Assembly (NCBI GenBank): GCA_023410905.1
Contig: JAEYPL010000093.1
Span: forward strand, 1-11,939
DNA: 11,939 nt
From: Pseudomonadota bacterium
GTDB taxonomy: Bacteria; Pseudomonadota; Alphaproteobacteria; Rhizobiales; Hyphomicrobiaceae
Reading direction: 5' to 3'
Below the pieces are notes generated by a model. The model made no database searches and was not told where the DNA came from. It was given only the letters and a program-made list of their open reading frames with translations. Shown here in pieces: positions 1-6,935 of this stretch (position 1 is the first letter of the stretch; the number at the start of each line of letters is the position of its first letter). The translations under genes and the position numbers were made by a program.

Positions 1-753
1 GCCGTAGATCTGCCGGGCAAGGTTGTGCGCCGACTCGACAGGAGCGGGCGGCGCGCGATCGTGGAGGTCATCCGCAGCAAGGACGGCACTCTCGCGGTGC
101 GCAAGCGCTTCCGGCCCGGAAAGGAAGCCTATTTCGAGCGCGAACTTGCCGCACTCACTATGCTCGGTCGAGTTTCTCCCGATGTGGTGCCGCCGGTCAT
201 CGAGAGTGGACCGAACTTCGTCGTCACACCTTACTACCCTGGCCGGCGATCGCCTCTAGCTCGGTGGCTGCCCATTCCCGTTCCGGCCCTCCGCAAAGCT
301 TTTCTTAGCGCCAAGACCTTCTTTGATCACGGCTATGTTCTTCCCGACTTCCGCCCACACAACCTCATCGTCCAGAACTCCCACACCATCAAGATTGTCG
401 ACCTCGAAGATGTGTACGAGCGCAAGCCCAGCGACCCTTCGGATTTTGCGTCCCTAGATGTGCTGCAGCCCGATATGTTCGATCGCCTTTGGGGACGGGC
501 CACGGGATTGACGCCGAAGAGCCTCCTCAACGACCCCGTCTGGCTGCTTTATATCAAGCGCATCATAATCGGCTTTCCCGCTGCGGGTCTGTCGATACTG
601 AGGAAATCCCACCGCCGTATCGGAAAACGCGTGAAACGCCGACGGCAGAGAATGGAATTGCGCCGCGCCCGCCGCCTTGCGCACGTATCCCACGCAGATG
701 CGCGTGACGTTGTCGGTGTAGCTGCCGGATCGGTGCAGGGAAGAGATCCCTGA
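1..753 (+). CDS. Protein kinase-like (LPS kinase/RIO-type fold) protein, 5' end outside window
   Basis: The frame is open from base 1 to a TGA at 751-753, so the gene probably begins upstream of the window; a GTG at 25 is an internal alternative start. Counting from that GTG, the product shows a reduced kinase core: a possible ATP-binding lysine in LAVRKRF (about residue 27), a helix-C-like ERELAAL segment (about 38-44), the catalytic-loop equivalent PDFRPHN (Asp108, Asn113) and the metal-binding IVDLED (Asp126) in place of DFG. This order and spacing fit small bacterial kinases of the lipopolysaccharide-kinase/RIO superfamily, which phosphorylate sugars, lipids or proteins. The substrate cannot be read from the sequence. 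After the core, residues about 195-222 form a strongly basic Arg/Lys-rich tail that may bind membrane or nucleic acid. It converges with the SPOR gene, 43 bases away, with no clear terminator between. The kinase assignment is moderately sure; a specific role is unknown. Confidence 0.62.
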   Translation, partial: AVDLPGKVVRRLDRSGRRAIVEVIRSKDGTLAVRKRFRPGKEAYFERELAALTMLGRVSPDVVPPVIESGPNFVVTPYYPGRRSPLARWLPIPVPALRKAFLSAKTFFDHGYVLPDFRPHNLIVQNSHTIKIVDLEDVYERKPSDPSDFASLDVLQPDMFDRLWGRATGLTPKSLLNDPVWLLYIKRIIIGFPAAGLSILRKSHRRIGKRVKRRRQRMELRRARRLAHVSHADARDVVGVAAGSVQGRDP

Positions 754-796
754 GGGGCGCACCCTGAAGCGGGCGATAAAGCGAGCCGGGCGAAGT

Positions 797-2041
797 TCAG
801 TTTGTGACGACGAGGCAGTCGTAGCCCTTGGGGCGGAGCTGGTCGCACAGCGCCTTCGGCTCGGTCACATTCGCATAGGGCCCGAGGCGCACGCGGTAGA
901 ACTTGCCCATGCCGCCAAAAACAGTCTCATCGACTTCGAGCTGCCGCTGGCCTATGGCACCCGAATAATCCTGGCGCACCTTTGCGGCGACCGTATCGGC
1001 CTCTTTGCGACTGCGCACCGTCGCGATCTGGAGCTTGTAGGCGCCGCTCGCGATGGCACTGGTCGCAATCTGTGCCTCACCCTTGCGCGCCCTGGTGGGC
1101 TCGGCGACCTTGGCCGTCTTGACGGGCGCTTTAGGCTCGGCCGTCTTGGCGGTCCTCTGCTCAGGCGTCGCCGAACGCTCCGTGCGCGGCCGCCACTGGG
1201 AGCTGCCGTCCACATCGCTTTGCGGGGCCTGCGTCGTGGAGGAATTGCCAGTGAACAGTCCTGTGAAGAACGAGCCGAATCCGCCGCCCGACGACGGCGG
1301 ACTAGCCGGAGCGGCAGAAGGCGGCGGCTCTGCACGCGCGTACTGGCGCGGCTGAGGTGCTTGACGGCGTTCGTTGGGATCAACCGTCGTCCCGCTTTGC
1401 CAACTCGATGTCGCGGGGCCTGAAGCCGGGGAAGCGCTACTGGCGGACGTATCCGCGCTCGGCGCTGGAGCGGGCGTCGCAAACGCACGTCGCGGGAAGC
1501 CGGCTTCGGATAGACCATCGCCAGTGGAGCGCGGCGCGGTGGCTACGCGTGCCCGTGGCTGAGCCTCCGTACTCGCAGGCGTCGAGGGTGCTGATGCCGT
1601 GTTGACCCCGCTCGCCGAAGGGGCAGCGACACCTACTTCACGCGAAGCCTCACTCCGCGCGGCCAGTGCCGCATTGCGGTCGGTCTCGCTCAGACCGTCC
1701 TTGAGCCAAACGGCGCTCGTGAGATCGGCTATGGCCTGCGCCTGGCGCCCTTTCTTGCGATGGGCGAGACCGCGCAGATAGAGCGCGCGCGCCATATGAT
1801 TGTTGGAGAGACCACCGCGAGAAAGAATGCCCTCGAGCGCGCTCATCGCGGCGTCGGCATTACCGGCATCGATTGCCTTGGCGGCACCGTCTAGTGCGCG
1901 ATCCGTCTCGTTCGTAGCTGAGGCGCCCTTCGCGGCTCCCTTCTCGGGCGCACGCTGGGCGTCCGCACCATCGATCCCCCCGATGGTGCATGCGACTGCT
2001 ACTGCCAACGACAGCGCGATCCTGTGCAGGCTCGTGCTCAT
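797..2041 (-). CDS. Exported TPR and SPOR domain protein
   Basis: A 414-residue protein starting at ATG 2041, with a GGAGA Shine-Dalgarno at 2048-2052 six bases upstream. Residues 1-28 look like a Sec signal peptide. A Cys at 18 preceded by AVA resembles a weak lipobox, so a lipoprotein is possible but not favoured. Residues about 45-135 form TPR-like helical repeats (ARALYLRGLAHRKKGRQAQA is typical). Residues about 140-325 are a long Ala/Pro/Ser/Thr-rich, probably disordered linker. Residues about 332-414 are a SPOR domain (YKLQIATVRSRKEAD near its start, FYRVRLGPYANVTEPKALC near its end). SPOR domains bind peptidoglycan strands stripped of stem peptides, typically at division sites; TPRs bind proteins. 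The protein therefore probably tethers a partner to septal or remodelled peptidoglycan in the periplasm. It follows glmS by 114 bases on the same strand and could be co-transcribed or have its own promoter. The domain call is firm; the role is inferred. Confidence 0.9.
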   Translation of the reverse strand: MSTSLHRIALSLAVAVACTIGGIDGADAQRAPEKGAAKGASATNETDRALDGAAKAIDAGNADAAMSALEGILSRGGLSNNHMARALYLRGLAHRKKGRQAQAIADLTSAVWLKDGLSETDRNAALAARSEASREVGVAAPSASGVNTASAPSTPASTEAQPRARVATAPRSTGDGLSEAGFPRRAFATPAPAPSADTSASSASPASGPATSSWQSGTTVDPNERRQAPQPRQYARAEPPPSAAPASPPSSGGGFGSFFTGLFTGNSSTTQAPQSDVDGSSQWRPRTERSATPEQRTAKTAEPKAPVKTAKVAEPTRARKGEAQIATSAIASGAYKLQIATVRSRKEADTVAAKVRQDYSGAIGQRQLEVDETVFGGMGKFYRVRLGPYANVTEPKALCDQLRPKGYDCLVVTN

Positions 2042-2155
2042 AACGTGTCTCCGGGACCCCCTCGTTCCGGTCCGACTCGCGCATCTTTTGTTCAGTTAAG
2101 ACAAATCTACTTCCCAGGCAATTGTATGACGCGACTTTATCCCCGCTTGCCGCGC

Positions 2156-3976
2156 CTATTCCACCGTGACCGACTTGGCGAGATTGCGCGGTTGATCCAC
2201 ATCCGTGCCCATGAAAGTCGCCGTGTGATAGGCGATGAGTTGCATGGGTAGGGCATAGACGAGCGGCGCGGCAAAAGGATGGACGCTCGGCACGCTCAGA
2301 TGCGTCGCGACACGGCATCCAACCTTCTCGGAATTCGCATCGGACACCAGGACGATCTGGCCACCGCGTGCTGCTACTTCCTGCATGTTGGAGACGGTCT
2401 TCTCGAAGAGATCATCGTCCGGCGCAACGACGACCACGGGCACATTCTCGTCGATGAGCGCAATGGGACCGTGCTTCATCTCGCCGGCGGCATAGCCCTC
2501 GGCATGGATGTACGAGATCTCCTTGAGCTTCAGCGCACCTTCCATCGCGATCGGGAAGGCCGTGCCGCGGCCGAGATAGAGGACATCGCGCGCCTTGGAG
2601 AGCCAGGGCGCCATTTCCTCGTACTGCTGCTCCTCGCGCAGCAGGCCGACCATATGACGCGGCACTTCCATCAACGCCTGGATGAGCTCGTGCTCCATAT
2701 CGCGCGAGATGGTGCCGCGCGCCCGGCCGATCGCCAGCGCGAAGCACGCGAGAGTGGCGAGCTGGCAGGTAAAGGCCTTGGTCGAGGCCACACCGATCTC
2801 TGGGCCCGCAAGCGTCGGCAGCACCGCGTCGCTTTCGCGCGCGATCGTCGACGTGCGCACGTTGACCACCGAAAGAATGCGCTGGCCCTGTGCTTTGCAG
2901 TAGCGCAGCGTCGCAAGCGTATCCGCCGTCTCGCCCGATTGCGAGATGAAGAGCGCAACGCCACCCGGCGGCATCGGCGCCTCGCGGTAGCGCATTTCCG
3001 ACGCCACATCGATCTCGACAGGCACGCGGGCATAGCGCTCGAGCCAGTACTTCGCGACGTGGCCTGCGAGATAGGCGGTGCCGCAGGCGGAGATCGTCAC
3101 GCGCGGGATCGTGGCGAGGTCGATGCCGAGGTCGGGAAACGCCACCTCGCCGGCAACGAGATCGATGTAGTTGGTGAGCGTGTGGGAAATCACTTCCGGC
3201 TGCTCGTGGATCTCCTTGAGCATGAAGTGCTTGTGATTGCCCTTGTCGACCAGGAAGCCGGAGGCCGACGACTTGATGGACTTGCGCTGGACCGTACGGC
3301 CATTGCGGTCGCGGAACTCGGCGCTGTCGCGATGAAGGATGACCCAGTCGCCTTCCTCAAGATACGTGATGCGATCCGTGAAAGGTGCGAGCGCGATCGC
3401 GTCCGAGCCGAGATACATCTCGCCTTCGCCGTGACCGACCGCGAGAGGACTTCCCTCGCGCGCACCGATCATGAGGTCGTCGTGACCGGCAAAAATAATG
3501 GCGAGCGCAAATGCACCGCGGAGCTTCTTGAGTGCGATGCCCGTCGCCGTGACCGGATCGGCACCGCGGCGCATCTCAGCGGTGATGAGATGGGCGACGA
3601 CCTCCGTATCCGTCTCCGAACTGAACTTCGCACCGTCGCGCGCAAGCTCTTCCTTGATCTCGCGGAAATTCTCGATGATGCCGTTGTGCACGACCGAGAC
3701 TTTATCGGTCATGTGCGGATGGGCGTTCTGCTCGTTCGGCGCACCATGCGTCGCCCAGCGCGTGTGGCCGATGCCGGCACGCCCCTTGAGCGGCTGACGC
3801 GAGAGACGCTCCGCAAGATTGCGCAGCTTGCCCTCGGCCCGACGGCGGTCGAGATGACCGTTCTCCACAGTCGCGACGCCGGCCGAGTCATAGCCGCGAT
3901 ACTCGAGGCGCCGCAGCGCATCGACGAGCTCATTTGCAACGGGCTTTTCGCCCAGAATTCCAACGATGCCGCACAT
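2156..3976 (-). CDS. glmS: Glutamine--fructose-6-phosphate aminotransferase (isomerizing)
   Basis: GlmS converts fructose-6-phosphate and glutamine to glucosamine-6-phosphate, the committed cytoplasmic step to UDP-GlcNAc for peptidoglycan and lipopolysaccharide. The start is set at 3976 because the class II amidotransferase needs Cys as residue 2 (MCGIVG); the frame stays open 20 codons further upstream, but that would bury the nucleophile. Length is 606 residues, against 609 in E. coli. The glutaminase domain (about 1-220) has HTRWATHG and HNGIIENF. The first SIS domain (about 285-425) has SACGTAYLAG and SQSGETADT. The second (about 455-590) has GRGTAFPIAMEGALKLKE and EMKHGP, so the equivalents of E. 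coli Lys485, Glu488 and His504 are present, and the C terminus ends DQPRNLAKSVTVE with the Lys603 equivalent. The gene looks intact. glmU, often adjacent in other bacteria, is not in this window. A palindrome lies in the leader at 4016-4032; I see nothing resembling a glmS ribozyme. Confidence 0.98.
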   Translation of the reverse strand: MCGIVGILGEKPVANELVDALRRLEYRGYDSAGVATVENGHLDRRRAEGKLRNLAERLSRQPLKGRAGIGHTRWATHGAPNEQNAHPHMTDKVSVVHNGIIENFREIKEELARDGAKFSSETDTEVVAHLITAEMRRGADPVTATGIALKKLRGAFALAIIFAGHDDLMIGAREGSPLAVGHGEGEMYLGSDAIALAPFTDRITYLEEGDWVILHRDSAEFRDRNGRTVQRKSIKSSASGFLVDKGNHKHFMLKEIHEQPEVISHTLTNYIDLVAGEVAFPDLGIDLATIPRVTISACGTAYLAGHVAKYWLERYARVPVEIDVASEMRYREAPMPPGGVALFISQSGETADTLATLRYCKAQGQRILSVVNVRTSTIARESDAVLPTLAGPEIGVASTKAFTCQLATLACFALAIGRARGTISRDMEHELIQALMEVPRHMVGLLREEQQYEEMAPWLSKARDVLYLGRGTAFPIAMEGALKLKEISYIHAEGYAAGEMKHGPIALIDENVPVVVVAPDDDLFEKTVSNMQEVAARGGQIVLVSDANSEKVGCRVATHLSVPSVHPFAAPLVYALPMQLIAYHTATFMGTDVDQPRNLAKSVTVE

Positions 3977-4015
3977 ACGGTTTTCTCTTGCCCCGCGAAT
4001 CGGCCGACGTGAGTG

Positions 4016-4032
4016 TTGTAGCTGAGCTACAA
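4016..4032. promoter_or_regulatory. Perfect inverted repeat in the glmS leader
   Basis: The sequence TTGTAGC-TGA-GCTACAA is a perfect 7-base inverted repeat with a 3-base centre, 40-56 bases before the glmS ATG. Its size and symmetry suit an operator for a dimeric regulator, or a small hairpin in the 5' untranslated RNA. No convincing -35/-10 pair was found around it, so its relation to a promoter is unknown. Confidence 0.35.
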
Positions 4033-4181
4033 GCAAGCCGCCTAGGCTCGCAATTCACGTTCGGTTACCATGGTTTTCTCGCAAATAAGGGGCCAGCCCC
4101 GCGACTGAAGGAAGCGCAGGGGTGCGACAAAGTTAATTTCGAGCACAGGCGGGCGCGGCCCTACGCAAAGTTGCAAAGACA

Positions 4182-4205
4182 AAGGGGCGGGTCTCCCTGC
4201 CCCTT
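4182..4205 (-). terminator. Probable factor-independent terminator after the NTF2-like gene
   Basis: Read on the - strand, AAGGGGC pairs with GCCCCTT and an inner GGG with CCC, with one bulged base and a 3-base loop. The stem is followed by TGTCTTTGCAACTTTG, a broken T-rich stretch. It lies 47 bases past the NTF2-like stop and upstream of glmS, so it probably separates glmS from the preceding pair. A second weaker G4/C4 hairpin followed by TTATTT sits further along at 4089-4100. The imperfect T tract keeps confidence moderate. Confidence 0.5.
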
Positions 4206-4251
4206 GCGTCCCATACGATCGTCAACCGACGTCCAAGCGCCGCCGATCGCG

Positions 4252-4626
4252 CTACTCACGTACATCCGCGCGGAAAGTCTTCGAGACAATCTGCCAGCCG
4301 CCGTTGAGCTTCAACAACTGCAGGTAATCCGTGAAGTAGCGCGGATGGATCGAGCACTCGACCTTCACGTGTGCCGTTTCCGGCCCCGCGAAGTCGATAG
4401 AGACTATGCGGTCGGTCCGCTTCAGACCTTTCGACTTGGCCGACGGACGGCTCTTGACCATCTCGAACCACTTCTCGCGCGGAAGATCGCTCACCTTGCC
4501 GTCGGTCACCGAATAGAGGTGACTGCCCTCATGGAAAGCCTGCCCGAGCTTGCTGACGTCGCCCTCGTGCAAGCCGTCGAAGTAGGTCCAGATCACCTTC
4601 TCGATCGCCTCGATCTCTGTCGCCAT
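4252..4626 (-). CDS. NTF2-like / putative lumazine-binding-type small protein
   Basis: A 124-residue protein starting at ATG 4626, with a strong GAGGAGG Shine-Dalgarno 8 bases upstream. The N-terminal pattern EIEAIEKVIWTYFDGLHEGD, the middle SHLYSVTDGK and the C-terminal LLKLNGGWQIVSKTF are characteristic of the NTF2-like cone-shaped fold (SnoaL-like / Lumazine_bd_2 group). Members are small cytoplasmic proteins that bind or transform hydrophobic ligands; many have no known substrate, and the lumazine name does not establish ligand. It has no signal peptide or membrane segment. It begins 29 bases after the stop of the NMT1-like gene and is followed by a hairpin terminator, so the two very probably form an operon and may act on the same small molecule. 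The fold is fairly sure; the function is unknown. Confidence 0.85.
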   Translation of the reverse strand: MATEIEAIEKVIWTYFDGLHEGDVSKLGQAFHEGSHLYSVTDGKVSDLPREKWFEMVKSRPSAKSKGLKRTDRIVSIDFAGPETAHVKVECSIHPRYFTDYLQLLKLNGGWQIVSKTFRADVRE

Positions 4627-4655
4627 AGTCCGTTCCTCCTCACTGCCTCATGAAC

Positions 4656-5546
4656 TCATGCCGTAGCAGGCGGCGCCGCACACACCTGCTCGTAAGCGTA
4701 GCGCTCCTTCAGCGTACCGAAGTGCTCGAAAACGTCGAGCGCGACTTCGAAAGCCGGCCGTGTGATCTCGACATGCGGCGTCCAGCAGCCGAGCTTCTGG
4801 TACGACGCGATGCAGCGCGCCAGCACGTCCTCGTCGATCTTCGGGAAGTACGATTTCTCCGCCCGTGCGATCTCGGCGGCCGGTGTCGCGAGCATGTACT
4901 TCCGCGTCTTGGCGTAGGCGCGCGTGAAAGCTTTGGCCGTATCCGTCGCGAGCCACTCGCGCGTCGCCGCGAGACTCGAGAATGCGACCGGGCCGATCTT
5001 CGGGCCAACCTCGGCCACGATAGGACCGACGCCGTCGAACTCGAGCTGCTGCGGGAAAGGTCCCTGCTGCTGCACGTACTGGCCCTGCCCCGCGCGGAAA
5101 GCCTTGTCGATGTCGCCGGCACCACCCGGCGTGATCGCCTTGATCTTGCTGAAGTCGATACCCGCCTTGTGGCAGGCATACTTGAACATGGCGAGCGGCT
5201 GTCCCCCGCCAAACATGACGACCTCGGCGCCTTCGAGCTTCTTCCAATTGAAATTCGGGTCGGCCTCACGTCCGTTGATGAAGAAGCCGTCCATCTCGTT
5301 GATCTGAGCAAAATGGACGGCCACCGGCTTCTCGCCCTTGGCGAGCGACGTGAAAGCCTGGCTCGGCGCGGTCTGGATGACTTGGGCCTTGCCTTCTTCG
5401 AGCGACTTGATGGCCGAGACGCCAGGTGGCGCCACCGACCATGAGGCATCAAGACCTTCCTCCTTCAGGAAACCGCCCGACATGACCGAAATCAGCGGCG
5501 AATAGAACGCCGAAAACAACGTGAACTCGATATGTATCTTCTCCAC
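4656..5546 (-). CDS. NMT1/THI5-like substrate-binding protein lacking a signal peptide
   Basis: The product resembles periplasmic binding proteins of the NMT1/THI5/SsuA group: IEFTLFSAFYSPLISVMSGG opens the fold, GFLKEEGLD is the first helix-turn, and AIKSLEEGKAQVIQTAPS matches the family's segment in which the protein samples ligand. These proteins usually deliver pyrimidines, sulfonates or similar ligands to ABC permeases. A GTG start at 5546 (296 residues) is preferred because GGAGAAAGG lies 6 bases upstream at 5553-5561. The in-frame ATG at 5564 lacks a good ribosome site and would add six polar residues. Neither start gives a signal peptide or lipobox, so as read the protein is cytoplasmic. 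The CCCFC motif of the yeast pyrimidine synthase Thi5 is absent. No ABC permease or ATPase gene lies nearby. It is followed 29 bases later by the NTF2-like gene. The fold is fairly sure; ligand and role are unknown. Confidence 0.87.
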   Translation of the reverse strand: MEKIHIEFTLFSAFYSPLISVMSGGFLKEEGLDASWSVAPPGVSAIKSLEEGKAQVIQTAPSQAFTSLAKGEKPVAVHFAQINEMDGFFINGREADPNFNWKKLEGAEVVMFGGGQPLAMFKYACHKAGIDFSKIKAITPGGAGDIDKAFRAGQGQYVQQQGPFPQQLEFDGVGPIVAEVGPKIGPVAFSSLAATREWLATDTAKAFTRAYAKTRKYMLATPAAEIARAEKSYFPKIDEDVLARCIASYQKLGCWTPHVEITRPAFEVALDVFEHFGTLKERYAYEQVCAAPPATA

Positions 5547-5552
5547 TTTGTG

Positions 5553-5561
5553 CCTTTCTCC
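5553..5561 (-). promoter_or_regulatory. Shine-Dalgarno deciding the GTG start of the NMT1-like gene
   Basis: On the - strand GGAGAAAGG lies six bases before GTG 5546. The competing ATG at 5562-5564 overlaps this purine run and has no comparable site upstream, so the GTG is the more likely start. Confidence 0.55.
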
Positions 5562-5581
5562 CATACGCGTTTGTTATCGGG

Positions 5582-5598
5582 CGCGCGGACTCCGCGCG
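5582..5598. repeat. GC-rich inverted repeat upstream of the NMT1-like gene
   Basis: CGCGCGG-ACT-CCGCGCG is a perfect 7-base inverted repeat with a 3-base loop, 36-52 bases before the GTG start. It is not followed by a T tract in either direction, so it is not a typical terminator. It may be an operator or leader hairpin, or chance in GC-rich DNA. Confidence 0.3.
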
Positions 5599-5790
5599 TT
5601 CGTTGTTCGGAAAACCTTTCGGTGCGTCCGTGTCTTGGCCCGCAATTGCGGCTGGCGGCGCGAGAAGCCGCGCCTGCCGTGGACTATCCAGGCGAACATA
5701 CTCAAGAGAAGGATCAAGGAGGTCAAGTCGCGCGAAGTCAGCAGACATCAGCCCTTCGTGATCCGCACGCTGTGCAAGTGCTGCCGCAGA

Positions 5791-6867
5791 TTATGCTTTT
5801 GCCGCTTCCATGACCTGTCGCAGCACGCGCGCGTAATTGCCGATTGCGATCTTGCGCACGCGATCTGCCGCGAGCTTGCGCTCGAGATGGCGCACGACGC
5901 GGCGCAAGTCCGCATAGCTGGAGATGGGTGAGTTTCCGAGTGCGTTCATATCCGTGCCGAAAGCGACGTGGTCGTCGCCGAGCCAGCCAGCCATCTCGAT
6001 GAGGCGATCACCATAAGCCTCGACGGTCGCCCCGACGTCCGATCGCAACGCCCAGAGCCCGACGACACCACCCTTCGCGGCGATCTGCTTGGCCTGGTCG
6101 AAATCGAGCTGGCGCACCTGGAACATCGATCGCGGCTTGCCTGCCACACCCTTCTTGCTCACGGAGCTGTGCGACCACACGAGTGGCGCCTTCGCCACCG
6201 CGATCGCGTGCTCGACGGCGGCGCGCGTGCAATGTGCGAGGTCAACGAGAATACCGAGCCGGTTGCATTCCTCGACGACCTTGCGACCGAAGTCCGTGAG
6301 GCCACCGTGCTGCGGTGGCTCCGTCTGGAAATCGCCGATGGTGTTGCGCACGAAATGCACGAGCTGGATATGGCGTACGCCCGCTTCGTGCGCTGTCTTG
6401 AGGCCCTCGATGCCGTCGTCGAGAAAACTCGCGCCCTCGACCGAGAGCACGACATGCGGCTCTCCCTTGAGCGCGAGATCGAGATCCGCCGGCGTCGTGG
6501 CGATCTTGATCTTCTGATCGGCGGCGTGCTTGCGCGCGCGCGCGATCTCGTCCTTGAACCACGTGGTGGCGGCACCGGACTTAGGCGCCCCCTTCTGGCG
6601 CAGTCCCTGACGTGTCGGGCGGATCCAGGGCTGATCTCCGACCAGCGACCACGAGACGAGAGTCGCATTGCCCTCCCCCATAAGCTTGCCGAGTGGGCGC
6701 ACCGACGCCGGCTGGCGGCTGATGCCGAAAAACAGATGCGCGTGCATATCGCCGATCGGAATCGTGCTGCTGTCGCCCGCGCGCAATGCGGCAACGGGCC
6801 CGATGGTCGCAGCCGCCGCAGCGCCCAGCACCAACGTGCGACGGTTCACCTGAAAGCGAGCCCGCAT
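5791..6867 (-). CDS. Tat-exported M19 (membrane dipeptidase-like) metallopeptidase
   Basis: A 358-residue protein starting at ATG 6867. The N terminus carries NRRTLVLGAAAAA (8-20), a twin-arginine signal followed by a hydrophobic stretch, so it is probably exported folded. The body matches peptidase family M19 (renal dipeptidase): LSVEG (Glu144), HIQLVHFVRNTIGDF with GGLTDFG (166-193), CNRLGILVDLAH (His212), PLVWSHSS (His233) and FGTDMNALG (Asp306). These correspond to the family's bridging Glu, zinc-ligand His residues and Asp. The first metal site reads DMHAH (His42, His44) where the family usually has HxD, so His replaces Asp at one ligand position. Family members hydrolyse dipeptides, including D-amino-acid types, or related substrates. 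The actual substrate is not predictable here. It lies 68 bases after the NlpC/P60-like gene, but a hairpin between them suggests separate transcription. Confidence 0.9.
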   Translation of the reverse strand: MRARFQVNRRTLVLGAAAAATIGPVAALRAGDSSTIPIGDMHAHLFFGISRQPASVRPLGKLMGEGNATLVSWSLVGDQPWIRPTRQGLRQKGAPKSGAATTWFKDEIARARKHAADQKIKIATTPADLDLALKGEPHVVLSVEGASFLDDGIEGLKTAHEAGVRHIQLVHFVRNTIGDFQTEPPQHGGLTDFGRKVVEECNRLGILVDLAHCTRAAVEHAIAVAKAPLVWSHSSVSKKGVAGKPRSMFQVRQLDFDQAKQIAAKGGVVGLWALRSDVGATVEAYGDRLIEMAGWLGDDHVAFGTDMNALGNSPISSYADLRRVVRHLERKLAADRVRKIAIGNYARVLRQVMEAAKA

Positions 6868-6898
6868 GGGTGTTCATCCAGTCATGGGAAAAGCATGA

Positions 6899-6924
6899 CG
6901 GGCGATCGCTCGATGGATCGCCCG
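6899..6924 (-). terminator. Probable terminator after the NlpC/P60-like gene
   Basis: A perfect 9-base stem (CGGGCGATC pairing with GATCGCCCG) encloses an 8-base loop. On the - strand it is followed by TCATGCTTTTCCC, a short imperfect T stretch. It starts 11 bases after the stop of the gene ending at 6936 and lies 31 bases before the M19 start, so it probably ends or attenuates transcription between them. Confidence 0.5.
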
Positions 6925-6935
6925 CTGGTTAGTCA

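Noticed and set aside
454..762. - strand open frame overlapping the kinase-like gene end
   Set aside because: It overlaps the opposite frame that carries kinase motifs, and it has no domain of its own.
2279..4012. A 577-residue open frame antisense to glmS
   Set aside because: It mirrors the coding frame of a firmly identified gene. In GC-rich DNA the antisense frame often lacks stops; the protein is Arg/His/Asp-rich with no domain.
4089..4100. GGGG-CCAG-CCCC hairpin followed by TTATTT on the - strand
   Set aside because: The four-base stem is too weak to call a separate terminator; it may assist the stronger hairpin at 4182-4205.
3977..4251. Possible glmS ribozyme or riboswitch in the leader
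   Set aside because: The 275-base gap shows only a short palindrome and terminator-like hairpins; nothing resembles the ribozyme core, though I could not run a covariance search.
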